From: Heloderma charlesbogerti
Lineage: Eukaryota; Chordata; Lepidosauria; Squamata; Helodermatidae
Assembly: GCA_026122225.1 (NCBI GenBank)
Contig: JANEZZ010001564.1
Span: 124,001-188,000 of the forward strand
Length of the DNA stretch: 64,000 nt
Direction: 5' to 3'
Shown: positions 43,037 to 52,935 of the stretch, piece by piece
Layout of the letters: the number at the start of each line of letters is the position of its first letter
Position numbering within the stretch: position 1 is the first letter of the stretch
Program-made: the position numbers and the translations under genes
Notes under the pieces: model-generated
Told to the model about the DNA's origin: nothing
Seen by the model: only the letters and a program-made list of their open reading frames with translations
Databases searched by the model: none

Positions 43037-43648
43037 TTCACCACCTTTCCCCAAAGCAGTAAAAAGAAAAAAGAAAGAACCCCAAACTCCTACAGTATAA
43101 AATTTAAATTCAAGGTCTGTCTTTCAAGCAGTCTTTAATTTGGATGGGTTAGCTAGACTTTCCAGATGTCTTTAATTTTAAGTTATTTCCCTAAACTTGA
43201 AGAGTTGTTCCTTATTCCCTCACTTCATAGGCCTGAAGGATATAACGAGTGACCATTATTTCAGAACTGTGTAATGCCAGAGCAGCTCACACAGCATACG
43301 CCATGGCTTATTTGGGGGGTGGGTGGGAAAGGAATCCATAAAATGGTCTCACCAGGAGAAGATGTTGAGGAAAGGACCCTGCCCTTTCATGCCCTGCCTT
43401 GAAAGGTCTGTTGTGTGATACCGTTCAGTCATGCCAGGGAAGATCAAACACTGACTGACATTGGATCAGCTCTTGGGCTGGGATAATGTCCTGGGGCCAG
43501 GGAGTTGAATTGTCCATTTGCACCAATGAATTTATGGGGCTGCCTACTGAATCACACCAGCCAGTCCAGGAAGGCACCATTTTGTCTGCAGCTTTCCAAG
43601 GTTTCAAGCAGAGGTCTTTCATAACCTAATGCCTGACATCCTTTAAAC

Positions 43649-43997
43649 CTGAATCTGGACCACCTGGGGTCGCAGTCTGGCTGTCTTGGTTCCCCAGATG
43701 TCAACATCCCCTTCTTCTGGCCCCACTCCCTTTCCCCTGCACACCAATCACTTGGTGGTTCCCTGGCTTTTGCACTGTTTTTTCCCCATTCTAAAAGGTT
43801 GAAATGCTTCTCCTTAGACTTCGTTACTTGCAGTAAGACCTTTAAACTAAAATATGCAGGTATATTTGCTAATATGGCCCCACCCCTTTTGCTTTTGTCC
43901 CACCCCCTTTGGCCCTGCCTACCACTGGAATGCAGCCCCTAACAGCATCTCCAAGACTGAATTTGGCCCTAGGGCTGAAAGAGGTTCAACACCCCTG
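43649..43997. mobile_element. Non-autonomous hAT element, sister of 37,131
   Basis: Flanks CTTTAAAC (43,641-43,648) and CTTTAAAT (43,998-44,005) agree at 7 of 8. Right end GGTTCAACACCCCTG is intact, left end decayed. The interior matches 37,131-37,484 (CCAATCACTTGGTGGT, AAAGGTTGAAATGCTTCTCC). Confidence 0.75.
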
Positions 43998-44269
43998 CTT
44001 TAAATTTAGATGGGACTTAGGCCTGTCTGCATACAAACTGCACGACAGCTCTCCACTGTGCTTTTGTGGTCTGAAATAAAGATGAACTTGCTTGAGGGAG
44101 GTTCACTGCTTCCTCAGTGGATGCTTACAACGTGGACCTTTGTACACAAGGCAAATGTGTTTAAGTTAACTGGGCTCTCCACATGAGGACAAGGACCTCT
44201 TGCCTACCATGGATAAGTGAGAATGAGAATGAAAGAGAGGCTTCCTGAATAGGCAAGCAATCATTACTT

Positions 44270-44672
44270 TAGGGCACAATCCAGTTGGATCCGCCCTTGA
44301 TATTCATGAGCATCCGAACTTGGAGCCTTACGAGTATCCAAAGCAAATGGGCAGTGCACTGCAATCTAGCTAGATGGGCATTTTCACCCATCTAGCTGGG
44401 GCATTGGGGGTGGGGAGGGAAGGAGGCTGGGGATATGGCATAAGCCATCCTCCTGCCCTCCCTGCCTACCAGCATGCCTCCTGCCCTCCTCTCCAAGCTC
44501 ACATTTGCGAGCTTGTAGAGACAGCCAGCATGGTTCTCTTCGTGCAGGCTACACGAAGGGGCATGGGCGGGGAGCTTGGACTCCTGGGTCCAAGGTCGGA
44601 GCGCTGCCTCCTGGATTGGATCCAGGAATCTGACAAATCCTAGATGCTGTCTAGGGTCCATAGGATTGCTCT
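44270..44672. mobile_element. Possible inverted-repeat element
   Basis: GGGCACAATCCAG at left and TCCATAGGATTGCTC at right are weakly inverted. A hairpin CTAGATGGG / CCCATCTAG lies at 44,371-44,396. No duplication found. Confidence 0.35.
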
Positions 44673-45132
44673 CCCCATGAGAAAAGTGCTGTACCCTTTG
44701 TTTTGGCATCAGAACCACCAGAGAATAAGTAAACTCTTGAAGAACTGATTGCATATTTCCCCTATATTAGTAAAGTAGGTCCCCCATTTGCAGACATGTT
44801 CGGAGCCCAAAGGGGGAGTAGGACAGGAGTGGGTCTTATCAGTGGTAGAGAGAGATTGCCAACACTTGTAGGAAAATATGGGGACAGGGGGTCAAAACAA
44901 CCCCTTCCTTCTTCTACTCCTCCAAACTCTCCAGACGTTGGTAGTACATGCACACTTCCTTCTGCGCCAGGGAATATCCAGATATTGGAGGAGGGTGGTA
45001 ATTGTTGGCTGAATTGTGTTTGCATCCCTAAGTCAATGCAAGGTGTGGCAAATCCCTTTCCCCAAATGGTCCCATGCCATGTCAGAGGGAAAGGAAGTCT
45101 GAACAATGGCGGGAGAAAGGAGGAATGGGTTA
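44673..45132. other. No recognised gene or element
   Basis: Short frames on both strands, none with a domain. Confidence 0.45.
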
Positions 45133-45551
45133 AGATGTGTTGGCCTAGCTCCAGGGCCCTACGGTTTTGGAATCCAAATCTGATTCAGACTTAGAGCAGA
45201 GTGATTTAGAACCCATTCTGATTGTGGGAAGGTCAGGGCCTGAGAGCTTGGCTCTGCCTGGCTTCCCATCTGATTGCAGGCCAAAGGAGGGTAAGACTCC
45301 CTGTCGGCCACAGCTGCAAGATTCAGCCTTGAGTCAGGCCTCTGATTTACAGCCTGAGAAATCTTCTGTGGGAACCGAGCGGGAGGATGACTCTGCAAGA
45401 GAGGGGGCTTCGGTGGGTGTCACCCAGGTTGAAGTGTCAACTGAAAAGGGCAGAACAGAGAAGCCCTCTTAGACATAGTGCTCGCTTACAGGCCAGATTC
45501 CCCTATCATGATAGATCATTGGGGGGGGGTGCTTTAGCAGCTCCTCCCCTG

Positions 45552-45559
45552 TATTTAAA
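45552..45559 (+). promoter_or_regulatory. TATA-like box of the LTR
   Basis: TATTTAAA in the presumed U3, about 260 bp before the AATAAA. Position fits, activity unknown. Confidence 0.4.
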
Positions 45560-45812
45560 CTGATGCAGAGGTTGAAGAAGCTTTGCTGAGAACAACATCT
45601 TAAATGCCCGAAATACTTTCTTGCCTGGATTTATCGTGAATCATGAATTCTTATCTGCCTTGAATCTTGTATTGTCAAGAGTCTGACTTGCAATATGTTG
45701 CTGGGGCTCCGACTCTATATGAATTCCAGCATTGGGACTATCTCTTGAACAAAGCAATGTGCCAATAGCACAGAAACTCTGGAAAGCTGATCTGTGTAAC
45801 CTGATCTGCTAC

Positions 45813-45818
45813 AATAAA
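45813..45818 (+). terminator. Polyadenylation signal of the LTR
   Basis: AATAAA followed by a T/G-rich stretch (CATTGTTACCTGTGATTTGT), a normal R/U5 layout. Confidence 0.5.
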
Positions 45819-45916
45819 GAGCTTCATTGTTACCTGTGATTTGTATTGATTTGCCAGAGTGTCAGAAAGCCGGGCCTGACAAGATGCAGTGCACTTCCTT
45901 TCAGCCCAACTCTCTC

Positions 45917-46273
45917 CTAGGTTAGCCAGTTACTCATCTACAAAAAAGAGGAAACACAACACCGAAAAAGAGGGCACATATATTTTTCATATGCTAATTT
46001 AAATCTATAAATGCAAATTTAGGAATAGTTATCTCTTAAACAGAAATACAATAATCTCATCATAGTGGGGAAGAACCAGATGAACAGTGCCTGGTCACTC
46101 TGCTGTTCAGGTGCTGACTATTGATGGGCATTTTGAAGGGCCCTTCTCTACCTTCTTATGGTTCTTTGTCTTTCAGCTGAACTTGGACTGGACAACCCTT
46201 CAAATTGAAGATAGTTATTAGCCTTTCAAATAGAGGATTGTCCCCTATAAAGTAGGACACATGACCACCCTAG
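45917..46273 (+). mobile_element. hAT-like element (CAGGGTGGCCA ends, GAGGAC blocks), copy 1
   Basis: Left CTAGGTTAGCCAG, right GACCACCCTAG. Shared blocks: AAAAAAGAGGAAACA, TTCTTATGGTTCTTTGTC, AATAGAGGATTGTCCCC. Homologous to 47,202-47,484 and 52,355-53,146, and in reverse to 63,332-63,792. Confidence 0.7.
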
Positions 46274-46289
46274 TGTCTCCCCAAATGAG

Positions 46290-46828
46290 GGGTGAACTTT
46301 CTTTTTCCCTCTGAAGCAACCAGGGGAAGTAGAAGTACACAAACCACACTTCTTCTTTTTTACAGTATACAATTGTAGATAAAAATAAGATGTTTGGACA
46401 TCACTCATTCAGATATCAAAATGGTCAGGGTATCCCTCAACTGGCATTTTTAGTAAAAGTGTAGTCCAAGACACCCTAATTACAAGAAAAAATTAAAAAC
46501 AGGACACTGCTATACCTCTCTTTCCAAATGGTAGATACAGCGTGCCCCCAAATGGTTAAGGTATCAATGTGAAATTTGACATAGAAATGAGCCCATGATG
46601 CACCAATTTACAGAAAAGCCTGAAATTATGACATTTTTGTGCTTAACATTCAAATCATGAGGCATGATGTTCACCTACTGACAGAAGCTAGCACTGTAGA
46701 AAATAAGATCAAGTACAAAAGAAAGGCACACCAGGGTTAGAACATTTACTGTGTGGGTTCCATTGCCTTTTCAGGCTTGGATTTAGGAGAGGGGATGCGA
46801 GAAAGGCCACTTCCAGTTGCAGCCAGGA
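46290..46828. other. No recognised gene or element
   Basis: AT-rich; a TATC repeat begins at 46,829. Confidence 0.45.
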
Positions 46829-47201
46829 TATCTATCTATCTGTCTATCTACAGGGTGGCCCCAAAGTAGGTATACAGTTGTTTAGAATGTTCATGGGAGG
46901 GGGAGAGAATTTTCAGTCTTTCAGTACTGCTTTAGAATCCACTTTCTTTGTTCCTGACTCAAGTTCGCTGCCATCATTCACAATATCAGTAAAAAACAAA
47001 ACTAAACTAAACAACTGTATACATACTTAAGGGGCTCACTCCCTCACTCTCTACACTTAACTGATTTAACTGTCACTCACTCTTCCCAACTGTCATTTTG
47101 ACTCCACCCACACATCTTCTACTCACACATTTTCTCCCCCTCCCATCAACATTCTAAACAACTGTATACCTACTTTTGGGCCACCCTGTATCTATCTATC
47201 T
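46829..47201. repeat. (TATC)n microsatellite split by a mariner-type element
   Basis: TATCTATCTATCTGTCTATC at 46,829-46,850 and TATCTATCTATC at 47,189-47,200 flank the element at 46,851-47,188. Confidence 0.85.
46851..47188. mobile_element. Mariner-type miniature element, 41-bp inverted repeats
   Basis: Ends CAGGGTGGCCCCAAAGTAGG and CCTACTTTTGGGCCACCCTG; the full 41-bp inverted repeats (46,851-46,891 and 47,148-47,188) differ at one base. TA flanks both sides, as for Tc1/mariner. Inside, AACAACTGTATACATACTT at 47,009-47,027 is a third, partial copy of the inner end sequence. No transposase. Confidence 0.88.
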
Positions 47202-47484
47202 CAGGGTAGCCATTTACAAACATCACCAAAAAAGAGGACAGAAGAGGACACTTGCATACATTTTGCACATGCCAATTTACATGTGTAGATTCAAAATTAG
47301 AAACAATTACTGTAATTTAAATAGGTCCTGTGTATCTGCTCAGTCTGTCTGCTAACTGTTAATGGATAACATCTAGGCCCCTGCTCACCTGCCTTATGGT
47401 TCTGTATGTTTAAACCAGATTTGGACTGGACAGACTTTCAAATAGAGGACTATCCTCTGTAAAGCAGAACACTTGGCCACCCTG
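47202..47484 (+). mobile_element. hAT-like element (CAGGGTGGCCA ends, GAGGAC blocks), copy 2
   Basis: Left CAGGGTAGCCATTTAC, right CTTGGCCACCCTG. Contains ACCAAAAAAGAGGACAGAAG and AATAGAGGACTATCCTCTG. It starts 13 bases after the mariner-type element. No clear duplication, probably because the left flank is the microsatellite. Confidence 0.75.
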
Positions 47485-47989
47485 AAACTTCCATGCTTGC
47501 AGAGTACCAACTTTGGCTATTGATGGCATGTATATAAAAGACTTGTAACAGCAAAAATCATCATACCATAGTAACAAGGAGATGACACTTAAGAAACTTG
47601 ACCTAATTGCTCAAAAGACTGAAAGCACTGCTACCAGCACAGACTTGCTATATTTGTTTAGGGAATGTGAGGATGATCAATCCCATAAAAAGTACCCAAG
47701 ACACTGCTTGTAGAATTCTACATGGGGATATTTCCTCTATAGCTGTTGGTGGCAACATGGTAATGCAGAGGGGCTGTTGTCTGTGTAGGCTTCTGTTGTC
47801 CGAAGATTGTTATTCTTGTTACCTGAAAACAGCGTTTCGCAAAATACAGGTTTGTCTCCATCTGAGTTCAGGCACCAAGGATGAAACTCTGTATTACATT
47901 AAATGTGCCCTAAAATGGCATGCAATCATGCACTTATTTGCCTGCCACAGAAAAGACATTAAAGACATTAAAATGGATGGAGCATTCAA
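47485..47989. other. No recognised gene or element
   Basis: A 171-codon frame starts at 47,607 and runs into the L2 remnant; it has no domain I recognise in the first two thirds and is probably chance. Confidence 0.45.
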
Positions 47990-48490
47990 GAAGTGGGGTG
48001 CCACCACCGAAAAGGTCCTTTCTGCTGTCACTACCCACTTCACCTCAGATGGTGGGAGTACCTGGAGGAGGGCCTATGAAGAAGATCTCAGGATGTGGGC
48101 CAGTTCATGTTGGAGAAGATAATTCTTCGGGTGCCTGAGCCCCATGTTTTTTAGGGCTTTAAAAGTGAGCACCAGCAGTTTAAATTATAACTGAGAGCCA
48201 GCACAGTTATTTTAGCACTGGCAAAATATGTTTCTATTGCCTAATCCCAATTAGCAATCTAGCAGCTGTATTTTGAACTAACTGCAGTTTCCAGACTGTC
48301 TTCAAAAGGAGCTCCACATGCAATGCATTCAAATCCTATAGTCTGGCGCCTTCCAGGGTATGGGTAATGGGCTGGGCTGGGCTGTCTCTGTCCAGGAGGA
48401 GTCTGAAGCACAGAGGCTACTAGGGCCTTCAGTGACAAAGCTGGATCCAGGAGCACCCCAAATCTGCTTCTTTAGGAGAACAGTGCAATC
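47990..48490 (-). mobile_element. Old L2 LINE fragment
   Basis: GGTGCCACCACCGAAAAGG, TAGCAGCTGTATTTTGAAC and GTTTCCAGACTGTCTTCAAA match by eye the stretch 24,580-24,850 of L2 copy 2. Many indels; no frame remains. Confidence 0.65.
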
Positions 48491-49849
48491 CTGTCTAGAA
48501 CAAGGCTGAACAATCTGGAGGAAGTTTAATTTCCATAGAATCTGTGTTGCTAAGGGCACTGAATATAAGGTTATTATAGCACAGGCCTCTGTGTATGGGT
48601 ATATTAGTGAAATGGTCACCCACAGTCTTGAGTTTATTATATTCAACTAAGTTCCACTGAGATAAACAGAACACTTCCCCATTTTGGATCCAAATAACTA
48701 TTTTACATGACTAAGCATGCTCCGTAGTACTTTTGCTTTGGAACACAAGCTCAGAGCCCCTTTGGACACATGGATGTAGTTACGTGGTTCCTTGTATACA
48801 GGCCATGTGCTTAGGACGGGGCTATAAGCCAACTAACTTCCCATAATACTCCATGATGCTTCCCGTAATGCTCCTTTTTTGTGTTAGAGATACTCTTGAT
48901 GAGTGGAAGGATGGATGGATGGAGGTAGTTTGGCCTGAATGTGTACCCTGCAGTCAGTCTTTTCTGTTGCCTGCTCCTGACCTTTCCAAAAATATGTTAA
49001 AACTAGTTCAGTCCAAGAAGGCATATTGCATATAAAATGAATGACAGCTCCTAACGTCACCACGAGAATCAAGCCTTTGTTTGTTTAACTAAAAAACACA
49101 CACACAAAAAAACATGCAGGAGTAGTAGAGTTCTAGATGAGCATTCTGGCCACCACCAAAAAAATAACAAATATAAGAAAAACAGCAGTACCTTATTCCC
49201 TGATAAACCAGTGCCAGAAAAGCTCTTGGGGATCAAGCTTTTTTTTTTTTTGTCAGTCCCCAGCTTTTACCAATTTAAATTCTTGGCAGCATATTAAAAA
49301 AGAAATGCAGAAGGTATTTGAGACTGCAATCCCTCAGGTACTAAATCTAGTGTTTCCTGGCAATAGATGAATGTTGCTGGAGTTAAAACCTAGCAGCACT
49401 GCAGCACCAGATCTCCATAGCTGTTCATATTTATACTTAACAGACAAATATGTCATTCTTTCACTATCCTGTTACACAGGCTATTTTTTCACACTCTCCC
49501 CCCTCACCAGCCCTCCATGTCTTTGATAATAATAAAGGTTAGGGAGACTTGTGGCAGTGGCTGGAGCCAATTTGTTTGCTCAGCTTAGCAGGATGCACTT
49601 TTTCCACCTTGGATTTTTGACTGGAGGCACGTCCTAGACACACGTCCTGCTCCAAAGCGCAGGTCCATGCCTAGCTCTCAAGAGAAGGCTGGCTGGCCCT
49701 TGGGTAGGACACCGCTGTGCTGCTCAGATGTTTTGCATTCAGTTACGTGTCACTCCAGATAAACAACTCAAAGAGGCTTGGATCAAGCTAGTTCGGTTCT
49801 TCGATCCAAATTTGTTTTAAAATCAACTCAGGGAGTTCAAATACTGTTG
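48491..49849. other. No recognised gene or element
   Basis: Unique-looking; a T run at 49,240-49,251. No domain or paired ends. Confidence 0.5.
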
Positions 49850-49857
49850 CACCCAGC

Positions 49858-50180
49858 CAGTGCCAGCTCTGGGTTTTTGAGGGCCTTTGGACAAGGTACC
49901 CCCAATGGGCCCCCTCCCTCAGTGAGACTATGTTATCAACACCATTGGCACCAGCTGCTATTGCTGCTCATCCTCTTTCTCATTGTTGCCACCACTTGCT
50001 TCACAGGAGCAAGAGCAAGCGGGCAGTAGCATCTGCTGCTCCTCGTTCTCACCACCACCGTTGTTGGCCCAGAGCAAGAGGCAAGTGAACAAGCAGCCTG
50101 CAATGGTGAACAGAAGCAGCAACTCCAGGAAGCTTTTGTTAGGTGCCCAACCATGCCTACCCTTGACATACCCAACTGTT
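49858..50180. mobile_element. Large CAGGGCCAGC hAT-like repeat, copy 3 (truncated)
   Basis: Begins CAGTGCCAGCTCTGGGTTTT and follows copy 2: CCCCCTCCCTCAGTGAGACT, CACCAGCTGCTATTG, ending CCAACCATGCCTACCC. The second inverted end is decayed. Confidence 0.7.
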
Positions 50181-50213
50181 TTCCTACTGCACAAGGTAGC
50201 TGTCCTCTTAAGG

Positions 50214-50348
50214 CAGGAATGGTCAACTTGTGGCCTTCCAGGTGTTTTGGCCTATAAATCCCATCACCCTAGCCAGCACAGCCAATGCTGAGGAATAATG
50301 GGAGTTGTAGGCCAAAACATCTGGAGGGCCACAAGTTGCCCACCCCTA
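50214..50348. mobile_element. Short hAT-like element, 135 bp
   Basis: Ends CAGGAATGGTCAACTTGTGG and CCACAAGTTGCCCACCCCTA. Flanks TCTTAAGG (50,206-50,213) and CGTTAAGG (50,349-50,356) agree at 6 of 8. Middle TAATGGGAGTTGTAGGCC is the family signature. Confidence 0.82.
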
Positions 50349-50579
50349 CGTTAAGGGACACCACCATTTTTACCATTTTAATGAATTGCATCCACATGTA
50401 TATACCCTCTTGAAAAAGAAGTGGTTTGAGAAAACATGGTGACACAGTGAATGGCAGAGTGCCCTGCGAGGTGGCAGTGGCAGTGACTGCTGTGCACAAC
50501 ATCCAGGACTGCAGCTAAAGATAGCAAGTGGCAAATCTGTCACTTCTATTAGCACAGCTGCCAATGGCTTCCAGATGTC

Positions 50580-50830
50580 ATATGTTTATTATTTACTAAC
50601 GTATGTATCCCATTGCCTCACTGCACAATAGCTGAAGCTCTTTGGATCATTCACAAAATAAAGGTTAAACCATAAAATACATAAATACATTAATAAAAAA
50701 TGTAAAATCTAAAACAAATGTAAAAAGTCCCAGAATAAAACCAACAGCAGAAGACAGCAGTGTACGGATCTAAAAAAGCACCAGCATATTTTTAAAAATG
50801 AAAGACTAAAATGTTCTTACTAGGTGCATC
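50580..50830 (-). mobile_element. L2 LINE 3' tail, diverged
   Basis: TTTATTATTTACTAACGTAT then CCCATTGCCTCACTGCACAA, AAGCTCTTTGGATCATTCAC and an A-rich spacer. Pattern as in the other L2 tails, less well kept. Confidence 0.5.
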
Positions 50831-50939
50831 TGAGCACTGACCTAAGTGCTGTGAAGACAGGAGCTGACTGTTCACTTGGACTGCAACACTTATCTGAGAG
50901 TAAGTCCCATTGACTTATTTCCAAGTAAACATACATAGG

Positions 50940-51275
50940 TAAAAAGGTAAAGGTGTCCCCAGCCAGTCATGTCCAACTCTGGGGGATGGTGCTCATCTCC
51001 ATTTCTAAGCCGAAGAGCCAGCGCTGTCCGAAGACGCTTCCGTGGTCATGTGGCTGGCATGACTGAACACCGAGGTGCACGGAACGCTGTTACTTTTCCC
51101 GCCGAAGCAGTACCTATTTATCTACTTGCAATTTCTTGCTTTCAAACTGCTAGGTTGGCAGGAGCTGGGATTGAAGACAGGAGCTCACTCCGTCACACGG
51201 CACTCGGGTCTCGAACTGCTGTCCTGCCGACCTTCCAGTCTGCAGTTCAGCATCTTAACCACTAAGCCACCGCGG
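50940..51275 (-). mobile_element. Sauria-type SINE with BovB-like tail, 11-bp duplication
   Basis: A 336-bp tRNA-derived SINE on the minus strand. Box A-like TGGCTTAGTGG (complement of 51,259-51,269) and box B-like GTTCGAGACCC (51,206-51,216) form the pol III promoter. The 3' tail CCAGTCATGTCCAACTCT region (50,963-50,980) matches the BovB 3' end at 12,178-12,194 at 15 of 17 bases, then ends in ACCTTTACCTTTTTA. Exact duplication ACATACATAGG at 50,929-50,939 and 51,276-51,286. Such SINEs are mobilised by BovB enzymes. Confidence 0.93.
51206..51269 (-). promoter_or_regulatory. Internal pol III promoter (A and B boxes) of the SINE
   Basis: B box at 51,206-51,216 and A box at 51,259-51,269, about 43 bp apart, as in tRNA-derived SINEs. 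Not a tRNA gene: the rest of the cloverleaf is not maintained. Confidence 0.65.
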
Positions 51276-51324
51276 ACATACATAGGATTGCACTGTTAAG
51301 GGCATAATTATATTGTTTCCATTG

Positions 51325-52083
51325 ACAACATAAGAGCCATGCTGGATCAGACCAAAGGCCCTTCTAAACCAGCTTTCTGTTCCCAAAGTGGCCACCTGGA
51401 TGCATATGGGAAGCCCACAAGCGGAATGGTAGGGTAATAGCCCTCTCTCATTGCTGTTCCCAAGCAATTGGTATTCATAGACATACTGCCTCTGATTCTG
51501 GAGGTAATACACACCCATCATGACTTAGTAGCCATTGATAGCCTTGTTTCCCCATAATACTGACTAACCCCCCTTTAAAATTGTCCAAGTTGATGGACAT
51601 CACTGCATCTTGTGGCAGTGAATTCATAGTTTAACTATGCACTGTGTGAAAAAGTACTTCCTTTTCTCTCCCACTATTTACATTCATTGGATGACCACGG
51701 GTTCTAGTATTATGAAGGAGAAAAACTTCTCTAACCACTTTCTCCATATCAAGCATACTTTTATACATCTCTGTCATGTCCGCTCTCAGCCTTTTTCTAA
51801 GCACCAAACATTGTAACTTCTCCTTATAGGGGAGTTGTTCCTGCCCCTGATCATCTGGGTTGCTGTTTTCCGCATCTTTGCCAGCATTACAATATCTTGT
51901 TTGAGGTGTGGTGACCAGAACTGGGCACAGCATTCTGACTGTGGTTGCGCCGTAGATCTGTATAAAGGCATTCCGATATTGGCAGTTTTCTTTTCAGTTC
52001 CTTTCCTAATGATCCCCAGCATGGAAGTTGCCTTTCATGATCCACCACAACCCCAAGGTCCTTTCCTGGTCAGTCAGTGCCAA
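51325..52083 (-). mobile_element. L3/CR1 LINE, 5'-truncated
   Basis: The 3' end reads ACATAAGAGCCATGCTGG then ATCAGACCAAAGGCCC. Upstream it encodes LLHNTRTRGHP (51,690-51,720), VLRKRLRADMTEMYKSM, and MLGIIRKGTEKKTANIGMPL (51,960-52,022). Several frameshifts. The homologous, better-kept copy lies at 60,652-61,503. Confidence 0.85.
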
Positions 52084-52539
52084 GGAATTAGAATTAGAAA
52101 AACAAGAGCAGAGTATATGTAATGTATATGAATGAATACTATTAAACTAAGTGTGCATTCTGCAGCCATAGATACTGCCTGCTGCTGGAACAAAGAAAGC
52201 TGCCTTATTCTGAGTCAGACTATTGGTTCATCTATCTCAGTGTTGTCTGCACTGGCTGGCAGCAGTCCTGCAGAATTTCAGACTGGAATCTTTCCCAAGC
52301 CTATTAGGAAGTGCTGGTGATGAAACCTTGGAGCTTTTGCATGCAAAGCATGTGCTCTAGCTTACACATTGCCAAAAAAGAGGAAATGCATCACCAAAAA
52401 AGAGGACAAATGATGGCACAGTTTTGCATAGCATTTGCATATGCAAATTTATATGTATAGGAACAAAGTTAGAAATAATAACTGTAATTTATAATTTAAA
52501 CAGAAATACAATACATCTCACCATAGTGAAGAAAACTAT

Positions 52540-52935
52540 GAGCCCCTCTACATTAAGGGAAGATCCCGCTATCTTACTGGGGCTTTGTCTTCTGGAGTCT
52601 TTGCTGGCTTGTAATGGGCACAATACACGCCCCTCCCTCCCTTGCTTTTCCCCATCCCTTTATGGGCACATTCTATATGTTTCATTTATAGAGTCAGTAG
52701 ATGGCGCTGCAAGATTTCTAAAATATTGCATGAAGTGAAGTACCTCACCTCTTTGATGCAGTTTTTGGCAGGGTTTTTTGGGAGGCGGGGGGTTACTGCA
52801 TTTTCAGCAGTTTTTAAATGGCAGAATAAACCTAGAAAATGACGAGAGATGCACCAGAGGTCATGAAAAGGATCCATGAACTTCCGTGAGTGAACCACCA
52901 CGAGCACACGATAAATGCTTCATGTAAAAACGCCC
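52540..52935 (+). mobile_element. Inverted-repeat element carrying a CTCF-like motif, copy B
   Basis: Left GAGCCCCTCTACATTAAGG, right GCTTCATGTAAAAACGCCC. TAT on both sides (52,537-52,539; 52,936-52,938). Interior shares TTCTATATGTTTCATTTATA and AGTAGATGGCGCTG with copies A and C. Its insertion point is fixed because it splits a known repeat. Confidence 0.78.
52694..52706 (+). promoter_or_regulatory. CTCF-like core motif
   Basis: TCAGTAGATGGCG fits CCASYAGRKGGCR at 12 of 13 positions (first base differs). Confidence 0.4.

Larger units (their letters stand above)
42480..43640. other. No recognised gene; two microsatellites
   Basis: A T run at 42,814-42,828, an AAAG repeat at 42,883-42,919 and a GT repeat at 43,010-43,036. 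No element ends or coding domain. Confidence 0.55.
45138..45881 (+). mobile_element. Solo LTR of an LTR retrotransposon
   Basis: 744 bp beginning TGTTGGCC and ending GGCCTGACA (TG...CA), with a 5-bp duplication AGATG at 45,133-45,137 and 45,882-45,886. A TATA-like TATTTAAA (45,552-45,559) and a polyadenylation signal AATAAA (45,813-45,818) are in the order expected of U3-R-U5. No internal gag/pol lies on either side, so this is a recombined solo LTR. Gypsy or endogenous retrovirus cannot be told apart. The 101-codon frame at 45,167 is inside U3 and probably not a gene. Confidence 0.75.
50871..51303. repeat. Palindromic short repeat (AATCCTATGC family) split by a Sauria SINE
   Basis: GAGAGTAAGTCCCATTGACT...TTTCCAAGTAA on one side and ATAGGATTGCACTGTTAAG on the other form one unit once the SINE and one duplication are removed. 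Confidence 0.75.

Noticed and set aside
44270..44672. Complete DNA transposon
   Set aside because: Ends are only weakly inverted and no duplication was found; kept as a low-confidence feature only.
45167..45472. A 101-codon acidic frame
   Set aside because: It lies inside the U3 part of the solo LTR; no domain and no support for expression.
47607..48122. A 171-codon plus-strand frame
   Set aside because: Its last third is antisense to an L2 remnant; the first part shows no domain and no splice context that I can defend.
51200..51275. tRNA-like sequence with A and B boxes
   Set aside because: It is the head of a SINE with a BovB tail and target duplication; no cloverleaf is kept.
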